In this document: positions 1-11,109 of the stretch, in pieces
How the letters are laid out: each line of letters starts with the position of its first letter
How positions within the stretch are numbered: the first letter of the stretch is position 1
Assembly (NCBI GenBank): GCA_010094025.1
Contig: ML991771.1
Span: forward strand, 1-64,000
Direction: 5' to 3'
Source of the DNA: Viridothelium virens
Taxonomy: Eukaryota; Ascomycota; Dothideomycetes; Trypetheliales; Trypetheliaceae
DNA length: 64,000 bases
Made by a program: the position numbers and the translations under genes
Notes under the pieces: model-generated
Told to the model about the DNA's origin: nothing
Database searches by the model: none
Seen by the model: only the letters and a program-made list of their open reading frames with translations

Positions 1-78
1 ACATCTCTGCGCATCTGCTGCAGCAATCGCCGACCGAAAAGCTTCAGAATCCGTGGAGTTATTCGCGTTCGAAGACAT
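1..78 (-). CDS. possible N-terminal fragment of a gene running off the left edge
   Basis: An ATG at 78-76 on the minus strand opens a frame that stays open for 26 codons to the window edge. It begins MSSNANNSTDSEAF and is rich in Ser, Asn and Ala. It lies about 110 bp downstream of the stop of the membrane protein at 187-795 and on the same strand, so it could be the next gene or a chance frame. There is too little sequence to assign a family. Confidence 0.22.
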   Translation of the reverse strand, partial: MSSNANNSTDSEAFRSAIAAADAQRC

Positions 79-100
79 GGCCAAATCGTGAATTTTGGGT

Positions 101-131
101 GTGCAGGTGGTGGGACCGTGCAGGTGGTGGG
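101..131. repeat. short direct repeat, 14 bp twice
   Basis: The 14-mer GTGCAGGTGGTGGG occurs at 101-114 and again at 118-131, a 17-bp period. It sits between the possible edge gene and the membrane protein gene. No function is evident. Confidence 0.6.
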
Positions 132-186
132 GAAAACCCATAATGGGCGACATCACGAAATTCAATAGACTGAAAAACCACTTCAG

Positions 187-795
187 TCATTGAGAGCACT
201 GAAATGCCTTGAGGATGCCCTCACGAACGCCCAATTCCGCTATCGGATCCCATGTCGTGCCTTGAGCCATTGGTACCACGAGGATATTCAGACCACCCCA
301 GAACATCGTTAATACAACGAAGATTTCGGCCACAAACGAGCATTGCTGAGTGAAGATTTTGACTAGAATGGCGATCGTAATCGATAAACTGAAAATGACG
401 TATGTCACAATGACAGGCTCACGTTCGGTAGGCGTGAAGCAGTTGGTAAGGAATGACGAAGCCCACTGTAGGTATAAACCAAGACGAATACCGAGGCCGT
501 AAAAGTCTGAGTCGCCCTCAAATCCAATCATCTGCTGGGATCGATCATTGCACTCTGCATTAGTCTCCTGCGGCAACTTTTCGCCGTAATTGATGAGCGC
601 CCATAGCAGAATTGAGAAGATCAAGAGCAATGATATGGTCTTGAAGCCGATGATTAAAAGCTCCAGAATTATAGGAGGACGGCTGCGGCGAGGGACACGA
701 GATGTAAGAGCAGAAGACGATCGGATTGACGGCATGCTCACGTGGGATCGCATTTGAGTATTAAATCCGCGTGATGGATTGTCTCCGAGAAGCAT
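187..795 (-). CDS. multi-pass membrane protein of unknown function
   Basis: A 202-residue product starts at a true ATG (795-793). The first 40 residues are polar and Ser/Arg-rich, likely cytosolic. A long hydrophobic segment follows at about residues 42-68, then a loop with Asp-Phe-Tyr-Gly-Leu-Gly and Leu-Tyr-Leu-Gln-Trp, a short hydrophobic stretch, and two more segments at about 130-150 and 155-175. This layout, with the GLGIRLGLYLQW motif, recalls uncharacterised fungal membrane proteins, which I remember as often longer. The stop lies soon after the last segment, so the true gene may continue through an intron that I could not place, or the copy may be short. Function unknown. Confidence 0.5.
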   Translation of the reverse strand: MLLGDNPSRGFNTQMRSHVSMPSIRSSSALTSRVPRRSRPPIILELLIIGFKTISLLLIFSILLWALINYGEKLPQETNAECNDRSQQMIGFEGDSDFYGLGIRLGLYLQWASSFLTNCFTPTEREPVIVTYVIFSLSITIAILVKIFTQQCSFVAEIFVVLTMFWGGLNILVVPMAQGTTWDPIAELGVREGILKAFQCSQ

Positions 796-1971
796 TGAAA
801 TGTTGCGGTTCGGACAATGGTTGCTCGTATGTCGTATAGCGCTAGACGTACAGATGCAGGGTGATCATCTCAAAATCCGATGCTTCCTTGCAAGCCAAAC
901 CTGAAAGTTGGACAAATACCAAAAAACACGCGCGTCTCAGAGTAGCGACTTAGGAGATTTTTGAGCAAGGATACCGCTAATCTCTAATGTCCAGAACACA
1001 ATTTCTTATTCGCGGACGTTGACGCGTTAAGAGCCGAAGGACATCATGAAGCGACGAAAGAGAAGAGGTGCATGCTTTCAAGTAGAGAAAAGTGCGAGAG
1101 GGTGGAAACGAACGAGAATGAGCTCCCGAGCCCATTTTTCGCCCTTCGCTACAGCAAGGAGGCGGTGCAGTGATTAATAATTGATACAAAGAAGCAATTC
1201 TGCCGCTACGTTCATGGACCAAAACCACGACCATGAGCAGGTTGGCGACAAAGTAAAAGTATGTTCAAGTACCTATGATGTCAGTTGCGCGGTATGAGCC
1301 ACCGCCAAAGCTTGGAAGCTGATGGATGAGAATCGGAGGTGGGGGGAGACGCGTGGTATGCAAGCTGACGACTGCACCCATCCTTCGGAGGCTGGATGCA
1401 ATGGTCTTGGCCGCAGGTTCATTGGTCAATCGCTTCATTATCATCCAAGCCCGCTCTACAAGACTGGGCTCTGCACTCGTCGGCGAAGAAGGTACAATCT
1501 ATTAAACAGAGCTTGGAGCAGCCTATCAAAACTCGTGGCAGTACTCTACACAACCTCTGGCGGTCTCCGTGCGGATCGGGACGAGACGAGACGAGACGAG
1601 ATGAAATGAAGTCCGCACTGATTTTGGCGCTTGCCTTGTTCAGGACAAACCATGGCAGGCCTAAAATTGCTTGAAGATTACCATCAAGATCGCTTTTTGC
1701 AAATAGATTTGTGCATAAATTATTTGCTACATTGGACTCTTCCAATCGATTGTCGCCGCTTGTGCACTCAGCGCTGCGGAACAGCATTGCAGCTGAATGA
1801 CAACAATAACCACAACAGCCACGTTATATTCAATGCATCGCTTATAGAAAGACTGAGGGAGGCTCTCTGGTAGCTGCTTCGCCGCTTCGGTCAACGAAAA
1901 TATAAGTATATAAACTTCATTAGTTTCTCGTCGAAACTCCAAACGGAGGTAGGCAAGTCTGCTCCAGAACC
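796..1971. other. gene-poor stretch
   Basis: No frame here has a convincing start, family motif or splice pattern. It contains the 5' flank of the membrane protein gene, a pentanucleotide microsatellite (1580-1600) and the 3' flank of the secreted repeat protein. The longer frames (1419-1787, 1727-1975, minus) look like chance openings. Confidence 0.5.
1580..1600. repeat. pentanucleotide microsatellite (GACGA)4
   Basis: Four perfect copies of GACGA plus one base, followed by a decayed ATGAA pair at 1601-1610. A simple sequence repeat in non-coding DNA. Confidence 0.85.
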
Positions 1972-2900
1972 TCAATCACATGTACTCAGTGTACAATCTG
2001 AATTACCTTGACGTTTTCCAAAGCTACCAAGCATATCTGCATCATCATTCCACTTTCCTAGTGGATCACCGCTGTCGACTCGTGGAGAGATGACGGGGTT
2101 GCTATCTTCTGCATCGCCGTGCACTCCACTGCCCGTCTTATCCCCGTTACCGTCCTCATGCTTCCCCAGCGAAACCTCATCCCAGCTGTTAATGAAGTCA
2201 GGTGTAGCAGTAGCCCCTGCGCGCTTCGGGTTGATGGAAATGCGTGTGTGGCCTTTGACAATACCGTTCTGGAGTTTCTCAAGCCAGCCGTCAGCGGAGC
2301 CAGGAGCAGCAGTAGCGACTGCAGCTCTCAGGGTTGTTGAGAAGTGTGTGTGGCCGATAATAATTTGGCGCTTTCCCAGCGGACCGTTAGTAGAGTCAGG
2401 CGCTGCAGTGACGATTGCAAGATATTGAGTTGTTGCTTGCGCTGGGTCATATGCGTGATCGACAAATTCTTCGACATTGTCCCAGCGCTTTTCGGGGGGA
2501 TTGTCTTGGGTCCCATTGACGAGATCCGGGGGAGATAGACCGTATCTTCGTGCACACCCAAATCTGTACCATCGCCGGTATCTGATTTGGAGGGTGAGGT
2601 GACTTCGAACTGCAGCCCTGGGCTGGCAGAGATGTCTTCGTCATTCTGTTCATATGGATTGCGTGGGTTGAGACTTGGATGACCTGAGCTGACGATGGGA
2701 AGTTTGTGGATAGGATCTAGGGACTGGATAGGGTCGGTCGTCTCACGTTTCTTTGGAGGGCTATGTGTATGACCGCCGACAGGGCCCGGAGACGTGATGG
2801 GATCGATGTCAGTGTTCATGCCTCTAGTCGCGGGAAGCGCAACAGCCCATGACGAAGCGAGGGTGAGGGTGAGAAGAAGGACGGCCTTGGAGGTGGGCAT
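1972..2900 (-). CDS. secreted protein with internal repeats and Lys-Arg sites, candidate Kex2-processed precursor
   Basis: Translation from the ATG at 2900 gives a classic signal peptide: MPTSKAV, then a Leu/Ala/Thr hydrophobic core ending near AVALPA. The first frame (2900 to about 2560) holds a GGHTHS motif and KKR. The coding signal then passes to another frame, open from about 2650 to the stop at 1974-1972. That frame holds two to three imperfect units of about 33 residues: TAAPDSTNG then GHTHFSTT; TAAPGSADG then GHTRISIN; ATATPDFIN. Lys-Arg occurs about five times, GKRQ twice. The frame change needs an intron whose length is 2 mod 3, or a frameshift. Candidates of 53 and 65 nt ending at CCCAAG exist but lack a clear branch site. 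The C-terminus has two cysteines. Homology unknown; the precursor reading is inference. Confidence 0.5.
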
Positions 2901-4686
2901 GTTGAAAATGTCTGCAATAGTCTGATAAGTGATATCGACCGACCACAGAAAGATCGAGGCTTCTGACAATCTGTAAGCGTCGTGTGCTGCGATGAAGTGC
3001 TACAGAGAAGAGCGCGCTGGTGAATTCCAACATTCGGCGAGCAGCTTCAATTTATAATCTTCACAAAACTAAGTCGAGTTCGATTAATGATCAATATTCA
3101 AGTGTCCCATTCCAAATCCTCGCCCTGCTGATGCTCTCCTGGCCGAGCCGTGTGTATAACCTGGATATGGTTGCATGGTTGCAAGCCTTGGAAGAGTCGA
3201 GACGACCTGTAATTCCGGTCAACAAGATCTAGGAGAATAACACTTGCCTGCTTCTTATACCATGATGCTTATCTGGCAAAGCGGGACTATCGCCTCGGGC
3301 TACCGAGCAGTCTAAAAAGCAGCATTTAAGAATTCCATAATGAAAGTAGTGCTTGTATTCCTAAGTCTTTGTGTCGATGTTCCCAGAGTCAGGTCTCCCC
3401 GTGCTGTTCCAGTAAGATCGTTGATTCGCGATTTGCCCAGTCACTGCACATGGTGTGCTTGCTGAAAAACTGGCCACCATTGTGCTAGACCAAATCACGA
3501 ACATGTCGTGAGGCATGTTTGAGAAAATGGAGGTATGAAAGCTGGGGAAAAGCTCTCTGCATGCATTACGTGAGGATATATTAAGAAAAACAAGCTTTTC
3601 ATGGTCCGGTAGCAGATCATCTTCATAATCAGAAGCTGTATTTCAAGTGCAAAGGCTTATACGAGCCTCTAAGGAGCAAAATTGAGACATGGCAGAAAGA
3701 AATGAGACTGAAGAAAGTTGGAGGAGTCGGGGTGCACAGTGACCGTGGTCTTGACCAAAGACGACGTTTGTACTAGTAACCGGAGTTCGAGCTGGTTTAG
3801 GACGGCCTGATCCTTCGTGATGCTTTCTCCAGTTATCTCAAGACTAGAGTAGCGCAAGAAGTTTGTTCCTTCCTTCGTCCAATTTTTCCAATTTTTTTCC
3901 GGAGCAGTCTCTTATCGTCTCCTACCATGACCGTCTTGTGCTCCCCTATATGGCCAAGGCCTGGTCCAGTAGCCGTCCTTGACTTGTTCACTCGACTGAT
4001 GATGACGCTATTTAATAGGGCGGCACGGTGGGCAGTGCAAACTCATTACCATTTTTAGAAAAGGCTCGTATCCGAACGCGCGTACATTGCCCGACTACTT
4101 CCTACAGAGTCGTTACCTATCACCCTATGCTCCAGAACGTACGCACGGAGTATCTTATGATCGAAGCTCGGCACTGAATAGATTAGAAGCTTAGCCAAGA
4201 TGGGTAGTCTGACTATCTCATTGGCTTTCTCGCTAAGCTCACGTGACTGTAGAGGTTGTAAGTCTGCCTCATACACGACCAAATGACTTCAGGAGTTGCG
4301 GAGTCCTGTTCAAATTCGCTTACCCTAGTCATACGCTGCAGTATTGCTTCTCGGTCGTTCGCATGCCTTACTTCAACCGGTGAATTTCAATGCCGACCGA
4401 GTATGTGGGTCCTGGGTTTATCGGCAAGCATCTCGCACAGAGCGTCTTTCTATTGGTCCTTAAAGGGGGAACCGTTACAGTATAATCGTTGGACCCTTCC
4501 ATCATGATTGGTACAGAATGTTCTTTCTAGACCATCACTTCTTCCGCCTCCACTCTCTTCGCCCCTAACAACATTGTTTCTCACGCGAAATTCGAAAGTC
4601 TCCGGTCAGAGAAAACCGCATCAGAGCATTTCTTAGTACTCATTCCCTAACAACCTACTGGCTTTTGACCGCTTGCTCATCCAAAG
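2901..4686. other. gene-poor stretch
   Basis: Only short frames without start context, splice signals or recognisable motifs were seen on either strand. It includes the 5' flank of the secreted repeat protein (2901-3100) and, at its right end, a pyrimidine-rich leader before the small membrane protein at 4687. Confidence 0.5.
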
Positions 4687-4926
4687 ATGTCGGACGAAGG
4701 CTACGCCATCCCCAAAACAGCCATTGTCTTTCTTGTAGCTCTTGGAGCAGCCGCCCTCGTCACAGCAGGTGCAGCCGTATCCAGAGTGACGGGTTATGGA
4801 TGGCTCGAAAATCAAAGGGATCCACACGCGGTCTCCGACGAACAAGCCATGTACATGCGAGACGTTCGAGATCGAAACTGGGCGAATGCTGGACTTATAG
4901 GTGGCATGAGGAGATCGGGGCGATAA
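4687..4926 (+). CDS. small single-pass membrane protein, 79 residues
   Basis: The frame starts at ATG 4687 and ends with TAA at 4924-4926. After a short polar start (MSDEGYAIPK) comes one transmembrane helix of Val, Ala, Leu and Gly at about residues 11-30, then a charged tail rich in Arg and Asp (RDVRDRN) ending in MRRSGR. The size and layout suit a small organelle membrane protein, and similar short proteins occur in other filamentous fungi, but I cannot name a family. The pyrimidine-rich leader and lack of introns support a real gene. Confidence 0.5.
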   Translation: MSDEGYAIPKTAIVFLVALGAAALVTAGAAVSRVTGYGWLENQRDPHAVSDEQAMYMRDVRDRNWANAGLIGGMRRSGR

Positions 4927-6277
4927 GTGGTATAGTTGCTATCGATTGACTGAAGGCAAAGAGGGGCCAGCATCATATCTGGTCAGTTGAAATCCCGAAA
5001 CTCTCTTGTCCAGTCTTTGAAACTCATGAGACTCCTTACCATCTTATCGCTGATAGGTAGCTCTCAGTCTATTGTTTTCTAATGCTACTTCCACCCGAGG
5101 AATGAATCGTCTGGCTCGTGCATCCAAGTAAGAATGGTCAAAAGTCTTGCAAAACGTCCTTATTGTTGCATCACTTATTGCAACACTATCGGTGATATCG
5201 TTGTCTCTCATCAGGGTCTATAGTAATCTCTTGGCTAGCAAAGAGATAGAAACACACAGTCTGCCTATTCAACCTTTCTCGGTCCTTTTTCGAGGCTATC
5301 GCTTGTCGTTCTCTGGATTTCACTCGTGGTGTCTCTCTGGACTCCTTTACGACTCCTTCTCTTTTCCGGTTCTTATTCAACAGTCACCGGATTCCGATTC
5401 TCGACTTCTTGATAGCCTACCTGAGCAACAGCACAGTTGGCACGCGCACATACTTGGCATTTTCGACATTGATATCTTTGATAGGGCAAGCGATAAAGCA
5501 GAGAGAAGAGGTACTGAGGAGGAAATCTGGGCATTTGCACACTCCATTCTGAGTACTCAAGGTACCATCATATATATTGAATCTCCTCAGGTCACCTGGT
5601 GACAATCAATGGAAAATATCGTCTGATTGGCATAGCATTTCCCCATGCGATGTGTGATACTATGAAGGAATGTCATTGGACGCTGAAGAATCCTCCAGGC
5701 AAGTCTATTGACATAGAGTCATAACATTGGTCTGAACACGCCTGGCTCAACAGTCAATAATGCTTCTCATCTTGGACATTGTTTAGGATTCGAGAGAGTG
5801 CTGCAAAGTAATATAGCCGCACAGGCCTTAGCTGACGGAAATAATGTGTGTGAGCCGAGGTCTGCCGTTGGTCGCTCCTGGTGGCGACGGTTTCTACTAC
5901 GTTAACGATCGGAACGGTATGTCACAGCGATGATTCATTTGCAATAGCTACACGCTGCTAATATCATTCTCTGCAGATATGTACCCACTTCATGTTTCCA
6001 CCCATGTGAACCTCCACCACCCTCGCTCTCCGATAGCAGCTACAGAGATCTCAAGGGCTGCGACCAGTCGTACCGAGAATTGGGCATCAGTAACTTCTGC
6101 AAACAAGTACATCTGGTTCTAGCAAGCGAGAGGGCGTGGTGGGACTTCGATGTGAGCAACAGCAGCGGTCTCAAAATCCAATCGGCTAAAGGGAACACTA
6201 CTGCCCACTCTCTTGTCTTAATACTATTTAGCACCAGTGTCAAGGACTAGGCTACCAGCCGCTTCATGGTTCAGAAG
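4927..6277. other. gene-poor stretch with one intron-like signal
   Basis: A 151-codon open frame at 5147-5602 (plus) starts with TTG, not ATG, and shows no family motif. A GTATGT...CTGCTAAT...CTGCAG block at 5917-5976 looks exactly like a fungal intron. A frame open just after it to 6249 has several cysteines, but the flanking exon phases do not give one clean protein. Treated as unresolved. Confidence 0.4.
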
Positions 6278-8549
6278 TTAGGTAAAGACCTTCCTATTGC
6301 TATTTCCACCCTTTTTACATCTCTTCTCGTCCTTCATCTCTTGTTCTTTCTGTCTATACTCAGAATATAGACATGCTTCAGCACACGGCCCAATTCTGTC
6401 CCCTCTCTTGTTGTATTTACCGGCTGTATCACACCTATTCTCGTGCACGAGACTGACCCTATACAAGCATCTACATCTGCCACACTGGTCTTTGAAGTGG
6501 AACTTTGTATCTAACGCTTGCCATACATGATGCCTGGCATGCCACACGTGTCGGCGATGTTTTTGGTAAAAGCGCTTTTCGAGTTGTTTCCAATTACCGG
6601 CTGACAAAGACTTTTTCGACTTTTGGAAAATTTCATTCTTCAGGCTATCAAGCCTTTCAGTTGCCGGCTGTAAGAATTCATTTCGGATGGTGGTGGGGAT
6701 ACGAGCATCTCTTGACTTGGTAAAGAAATCACGCCACGGATGGTCCAGTGGACGGTTCTGTTCTCCTCGTGGCCAGGATGGCTGCGATGCTCCGATCGCC
6801 TGTGCTGTCTCGTCCAAGCAAATGGTTTCTGGTACAGTGGCAATTCCTTTCTCCGACTTTTCTACTACCATGCGAGATTTCCAATCACCATTTTGCAGCC
6901 GAGTTATACAGATTTCAAGAGATTTCTTTTGACGTTGAGCAAGGGGTCTATCATTTTTAAATCCTCTGTCGGGGATTTCGGTGGCGAGCCGAATAATCAG
7001 GACTAGAATTTCGTGGGAGCTGCGGCATATCCATCTATCTGGCATGTTGTTTTTAGCCAAACTATGGCAAGTTATTGATACATCGGCGAGCGGGGCTACT
7101 TACTAGCAGAACTCTTCCTTTTCAGCAGTCTTCGGGATAACGCGGCTATGCTGGAGGTAATTTGCTTGGCCGTGGAACTTGCCTTCCTATCGGAATTTCT
7201 ACTCACAATCCAGTCGTAAAACTGGATAAGGAGGCGTGTATGTTGATCAATAACATCGTGGAGAAGAGGAATCAGGCGATCATCTAACGCTTGCTTGTTG
7301 TGTATCGTCCTTTTCCGGGCCTCATCGGCATCGTCGACATTGCAAGAAAAATACTATGCATTCTGCGATGTCCTCAAGCAAGGTTTTGACCGTGTCATTT
7401 TGGCGCGCAATTCCACTGAACCACTCCTCAAAACCGATGTGTGGAGTGTTGATAATGCATAGAGAAGGGTAATCCCATCCTTTCTCTCTAGTCTGAACAT
7501 ATTCTGGTTCGAGCATGGATTTCATGCTGTCTGATCCATAGTAGATTTGAATTTCATATCGACTACATTACCTATATAATTACTGGGGACAGCTCCAACA
7601 ATTTGAACTGTGGAAGATCTTTGCTCAAGAGCAATCATTTCTGCCTTTGACTGTGCATAATGTAAAATCCTCCTGAATGAACTTGCTCGATATCAAACGG
7701 TTTGCTAGCATGGGTACGCTTGGGACCTTCCAGTTGCTGCATTTCGGCACAATACTTAAGGCTTTCCTCATTTGCTTTGAGGCGGGCGCATGAAATTGGA
7801 GATTCGAACCCATCTAAAGGAAAGGATCGCTCGTGAGGCTCTGCATAGCAGCTCGTCACTTCGTCCCCATCGTCATCTCCGTAGAAAGCTGGTTGAGCAA
7901 CAAGCCAGAAACTGTCATCTTCAAGACACTTCGTAACAGAGAAGCGCACATCATTCCAGCCTTCTTCTTTGGAGTAGGTCACCAATGGACCGACTTGAAG
8001 GATTCGTCCAACATCAGGTTTGCCTCGCAGCCGTTCCGCGGAGAGATGCGTCGCGCCCGTAGTAGACTTCTTTGAAAAGCTATTCAGCATCGTCATTCGA
8101 TTATGAATCCAACAAATCCTAGAACTTACTTCTTGATGATCTTCATTGCCTTTAGCTACCATAGTCTCTTGTGTATTAGAGACTCCAGTGTAAAAAAGAC
8201 ATCTCATCGCGGATGATTTTTTTTCAGCTTGAAGTTCGGGCACGAAATCAGCTGGTAGTCTATCCGTGGAAGACGATCCTAGCATGATCCCGTAGTCAAT
8301 CTCGTTCCGAGAACCAAGATAAAAGAACCCAGTGCCACGGCCCGAAAGGAGGTCAAACCACCCCCATAGTTTATCCTCTGTGGATTTTTTGTTCATTCGC
8401 TGTAAATTTGTCTTAAATTCTGCGAGCGGCACTCGTTGCTTTCTGAAGCTAGGAGGTAGCTTTACGAAGCGGTTTTGCAAGAAAATTATTTTGTAACGTT
8501 GTTCACCATCCTCCAGAGGCGGGACGTAAATTGCAGCTTTCAATGGCAT
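6278..8549 (-). CDS. unrecognised multi-part protein gene
   Basis: Three coding-like blocks lie in order on the minus strand. Block A (8549-7635) starts at ATG 8549 (MPLKAAIYVPPLEDG) and gives 304 residues with no signal peptide; it has a GWFDLLSGRGTGFFYLG stretch and an acidic DDDGDE patch. Block B (about 7573-7322) reads YYGSDSMKSMLEPEY and then FEEWFSGIARQND. Block C (about 7060-6278) is basic and carries a Cys cluster, QCGRCRCLYRV, near its end. I could not prove the introns joining them, so this may be one gene of 600-700 residues or two. A GTAAGT...GAATAG block inside A would break the frame if spliced, so A is kept unspliced. No homology recognised. Confidence 0.42.
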
Positions 8550-8810
8550 CTTGAAATCACAGCTCTGGTGAAAAAAGATCAAAGAGATACGTTGGATGCC
8601 AAGTCAACGCGATGAGATGGGGAACACAATTCCTTATCGTAGATACCTACGCACTCTGAGATCAGAGACCATCTTTATATATAGAGACTTACAGCTAGGC
8701 GTCATTATTATCTGCTTCTCTTACCAGATCTGCATGCGGACTTGTCTTTAAGTACCATGTACCATCACATTCCGACATCCCTACTTCAAAGAGTCTGCTC
8801 CGTATATCAG

Positions 8811-9080
8811 CAGCTAAAGCATGATAGAGTGTAGTCCAGAAGCGAAGCCAAATGAAAACATTATCGTGTTCAACTGCCGGTTGCAGCTATATTTTTGTAA
8901 ACACCTGCGTTCGGCGTTTTATTAAAGAAGACGACTTCAACAAGACTCCTTTGGATTTAGCACCTAAAGCACGAGGCACTGTCGGCTAGAAGCGAAGTCA
9001 AGATGCAACACAATACCATTCAACTGCCGGTTGCAGCTATAGCTTTGTAAATGCGTGGGTTGGGTATTTCAATAAAGAAG
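8811..9080. repeat. diverged tandem duplication, 150-bp period
   Basis: Bases 8811-8930 and 8961-9080 align with an offset of 150. Shared blocks include CAACTGCCGGTTGCAGCTAT (8871 and 9021), TTTGTAAA, AGAAGCGAAG and TAAAGAAGA. Flanking similarity (ACTTCAA at 8783 and 8934) suggests the unit is about 150 bp. A related ACTTCAAAGGAGTCT block recurs near 9291. No open frame spans it. It may be a remnant of a small dispersed element, but no terminal inverted repeats are evident. Confidence 0.75.
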
Positions 9081-9304
9081 ACTATAGGTACTTACTAGGA
9101 GAGACCCCCACCACTTCGCTCGGACTATCATCTTGGTATTTTTATGTACAAGCAAGCATTCACTGTAGTCTCTCGGAGGCCTTTGAGCCCAGGAGTTTAA
9201 TATTATGGAACGCTAAAATCAGTTAGGTCTTCTACGTAGGTGTAGAAGTGTCGCTTTGAATTAGGCCTTCTCCTTGGCTGCAGACGTTCAAACTTCAAAG
9301 GAGT

Positions 9305-9668
9305 CTATAAGGGCCTAGACCCTGTAAGATCCTCCAATTTATCTCTGCCACCCAAGTTCGTACCACCTTGCCACTCACTAGACTGCAAAGGCAGAACGAG
9401 AAAAAGAAATCGAAAATGCAACATAGAAAGGAATCCATTCAAGAGTTGCTCCTCGAAGGCAGTGGGGTGTCTAGCAACGAGTAATGCCCCCGCAAACCCC
9501 ATACCCCAGCCAGACGAGGGGTAGTTTGAGCACAAGAAGGTCAAAGTCAAGACGCTCAAGATATTGCAAACCTCTCCAGCACGGTCCGTTTCGGCCACCG
9601 CATGTACCGATGTTATGAAGCTGGCGAACCAGTTTTCGAGCTGTTTTTGACACCTCGGCTCTTGCAAG
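9305..9668 (-). pseudogene. possible fragment of a fungal transcription-factor middle domain
   Basis: A minus-strand frame without an ATG start reads QKQLENWFASFITSVHAV, then a hydrophobic ILSVLTLTFLCSNY stretch, then GALLVARHPTAFEEQLLNG. The last part (a GA-x-L-x(3)-R-x-P-x(2)-F pattern) resembles the fungal-specific domain that follows Zn2Cys6 DNA-binding regions. There is no Zn2Cys6 motif nearby and no clear splice partner. It sits next to repeats in a gene-poor zone, so a decayed remnant is likely. The resemblance is weak and by eye. Confidence 0.25.
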
Positions 9669-11109
9669 ACTACTTCCAGAGGTATTCCGTAGTGAGGGGA
9701 ACCAAGGGGAAGAGTGATTTTTTACCACTATGGATACTTCATGATAGTTATGTTCCCATGCATGATCCGTGGCAAATGGAGTTTCCTATAGTGGCGTGAG
9801 TGGCCTCATAAAGAAAGGTGAAATTTTTGGGCCGAGAGCGGAGTGCATGAGCGGACTCCCGATATGCAAATCTCCCGCATCTGCCAATAGCTATAGTTAA
9901 TTACACAAACCCTAAGGGGGCACCCAGGGGTTAGGTACAAACGCACATACTTCCTTCGATCGCGTGTGGTTTTGGCAGTCTCCTCAGCAACCTTAAGCCG
10001 ACAACAGGCATAGGTATATCCGAGCACATGATGATATTATCGGCGCAGATGCCACAGGCGGGCGAATCGGTATGACCTCATCTAACTATTAGCTGGCATC
10101 ATCAGCATCTGCCAAGCCAAGACGCTACCCCTGCAGAGTAGCAGCGATGCTGATCAACAATCCTCCTCTTTCGCTGCTTTTTCTGGGGTGGCCTAGAAAA
10201 GCTATCCGCCTCCATCCGTCTGCCTAAAGCGGTGTATGTATGCTCCCAATATCTTCCTGCACCTATCGTGCTGAAGGAAACCAAACGTGTTCTTTGTTGT
10301 GTCTGACCTATCGTCCGGATTTGGGGAGTGCGTTGGCGGTGTGTACGGATGATAGTACGGAGAACCTGGTATCAATTAGGGAAACGGAAAAGGAGCGACT
10401 CAGGGATCGTTAATTTAGAGCGACGCGCGACGTGACCCTGTCCACCAACTTTCTACGCTGCGCCGCACCTGCAATCGTCAGTCGTCAGTTGTTAGACAAA
10501 AGGCACAAACGCCTTCAGGCAGCTCTTCATTCTTCAATCCACGCGTAGGAGAAGCAAAGAAATCCTGCCGTTTCCTCCGCTGGCCTCACAGCTTACCTCC
10601 GTCACAGCCGCAAACGCCAACCAACTCACAACTTCTCGACCTCTCCACGCGAGGCTGGCACTGCGACCTCGCTCTCGCCCCTTTCACTTGAAAACTACCT
10701 GCCTCAATTCCTTGTACATTAGATTCGTTTCTCAGTTTTCAACCCATCAATTCTCAGCCCTGCCGCGGATGATCCACCGACATCCAGACGCTGAACGTCG
10801 CACCGTACCAGCCTTCAGCAAACTCAAGCGGATGCCGAACTAGATATAGAACTCGGTGGGACAAACTGTGTACATTCAGAAGGAACACATATCTCTCAGC
10901 TTTCTCCTGCAACTAATAAACCGCATCGATCATCAAGAGATTTCCTTCGTCTTCACGTTGATTCCTCTGCTCAACAGCGCCACAAACAATCGACAGACTC
11001 TATCGACATATAGATCTTACGGATGCATTCCTTCTCGCGCCAGATCCCGCGTCCTCGATAGGCTCTACAGCAGCTGTTTCCTCTACCCTCATCTCCTCAT
11101 CTCCACGAG
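9669..11109. other. gene-poor stretch ending in a pyrimidine-rich leader
   Basis: No coding signal was seen from 9669 to about 10400. From about 10480 to 11109 the plus strand becomes rich in C and T, typical of a fungal promoter and long 5' untranslated region, and leads to the ATG at 11110. Confidence 0.45.

Noticed and set aside
5147-5602. 151-codon open frame with a hydrophobic start
   Set aside because: The start codon is TTG and the rest shows no family feature; the nearest ATG is out of frame.
7795-7815. GATTCGAACCC, resembling a tRNA B box on the minus strand
   Set aside because: No A box or cloverleaf partner lies at the right distance, and the bases fall within the coding block of the orphan gene.
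8100-8160. GTAAGT...GAATAG intron-like block inside the orphan gene
   Set aside because: Removing it would shift the frame to an early stop, while the unspliced frame stays coding-like on both sides.
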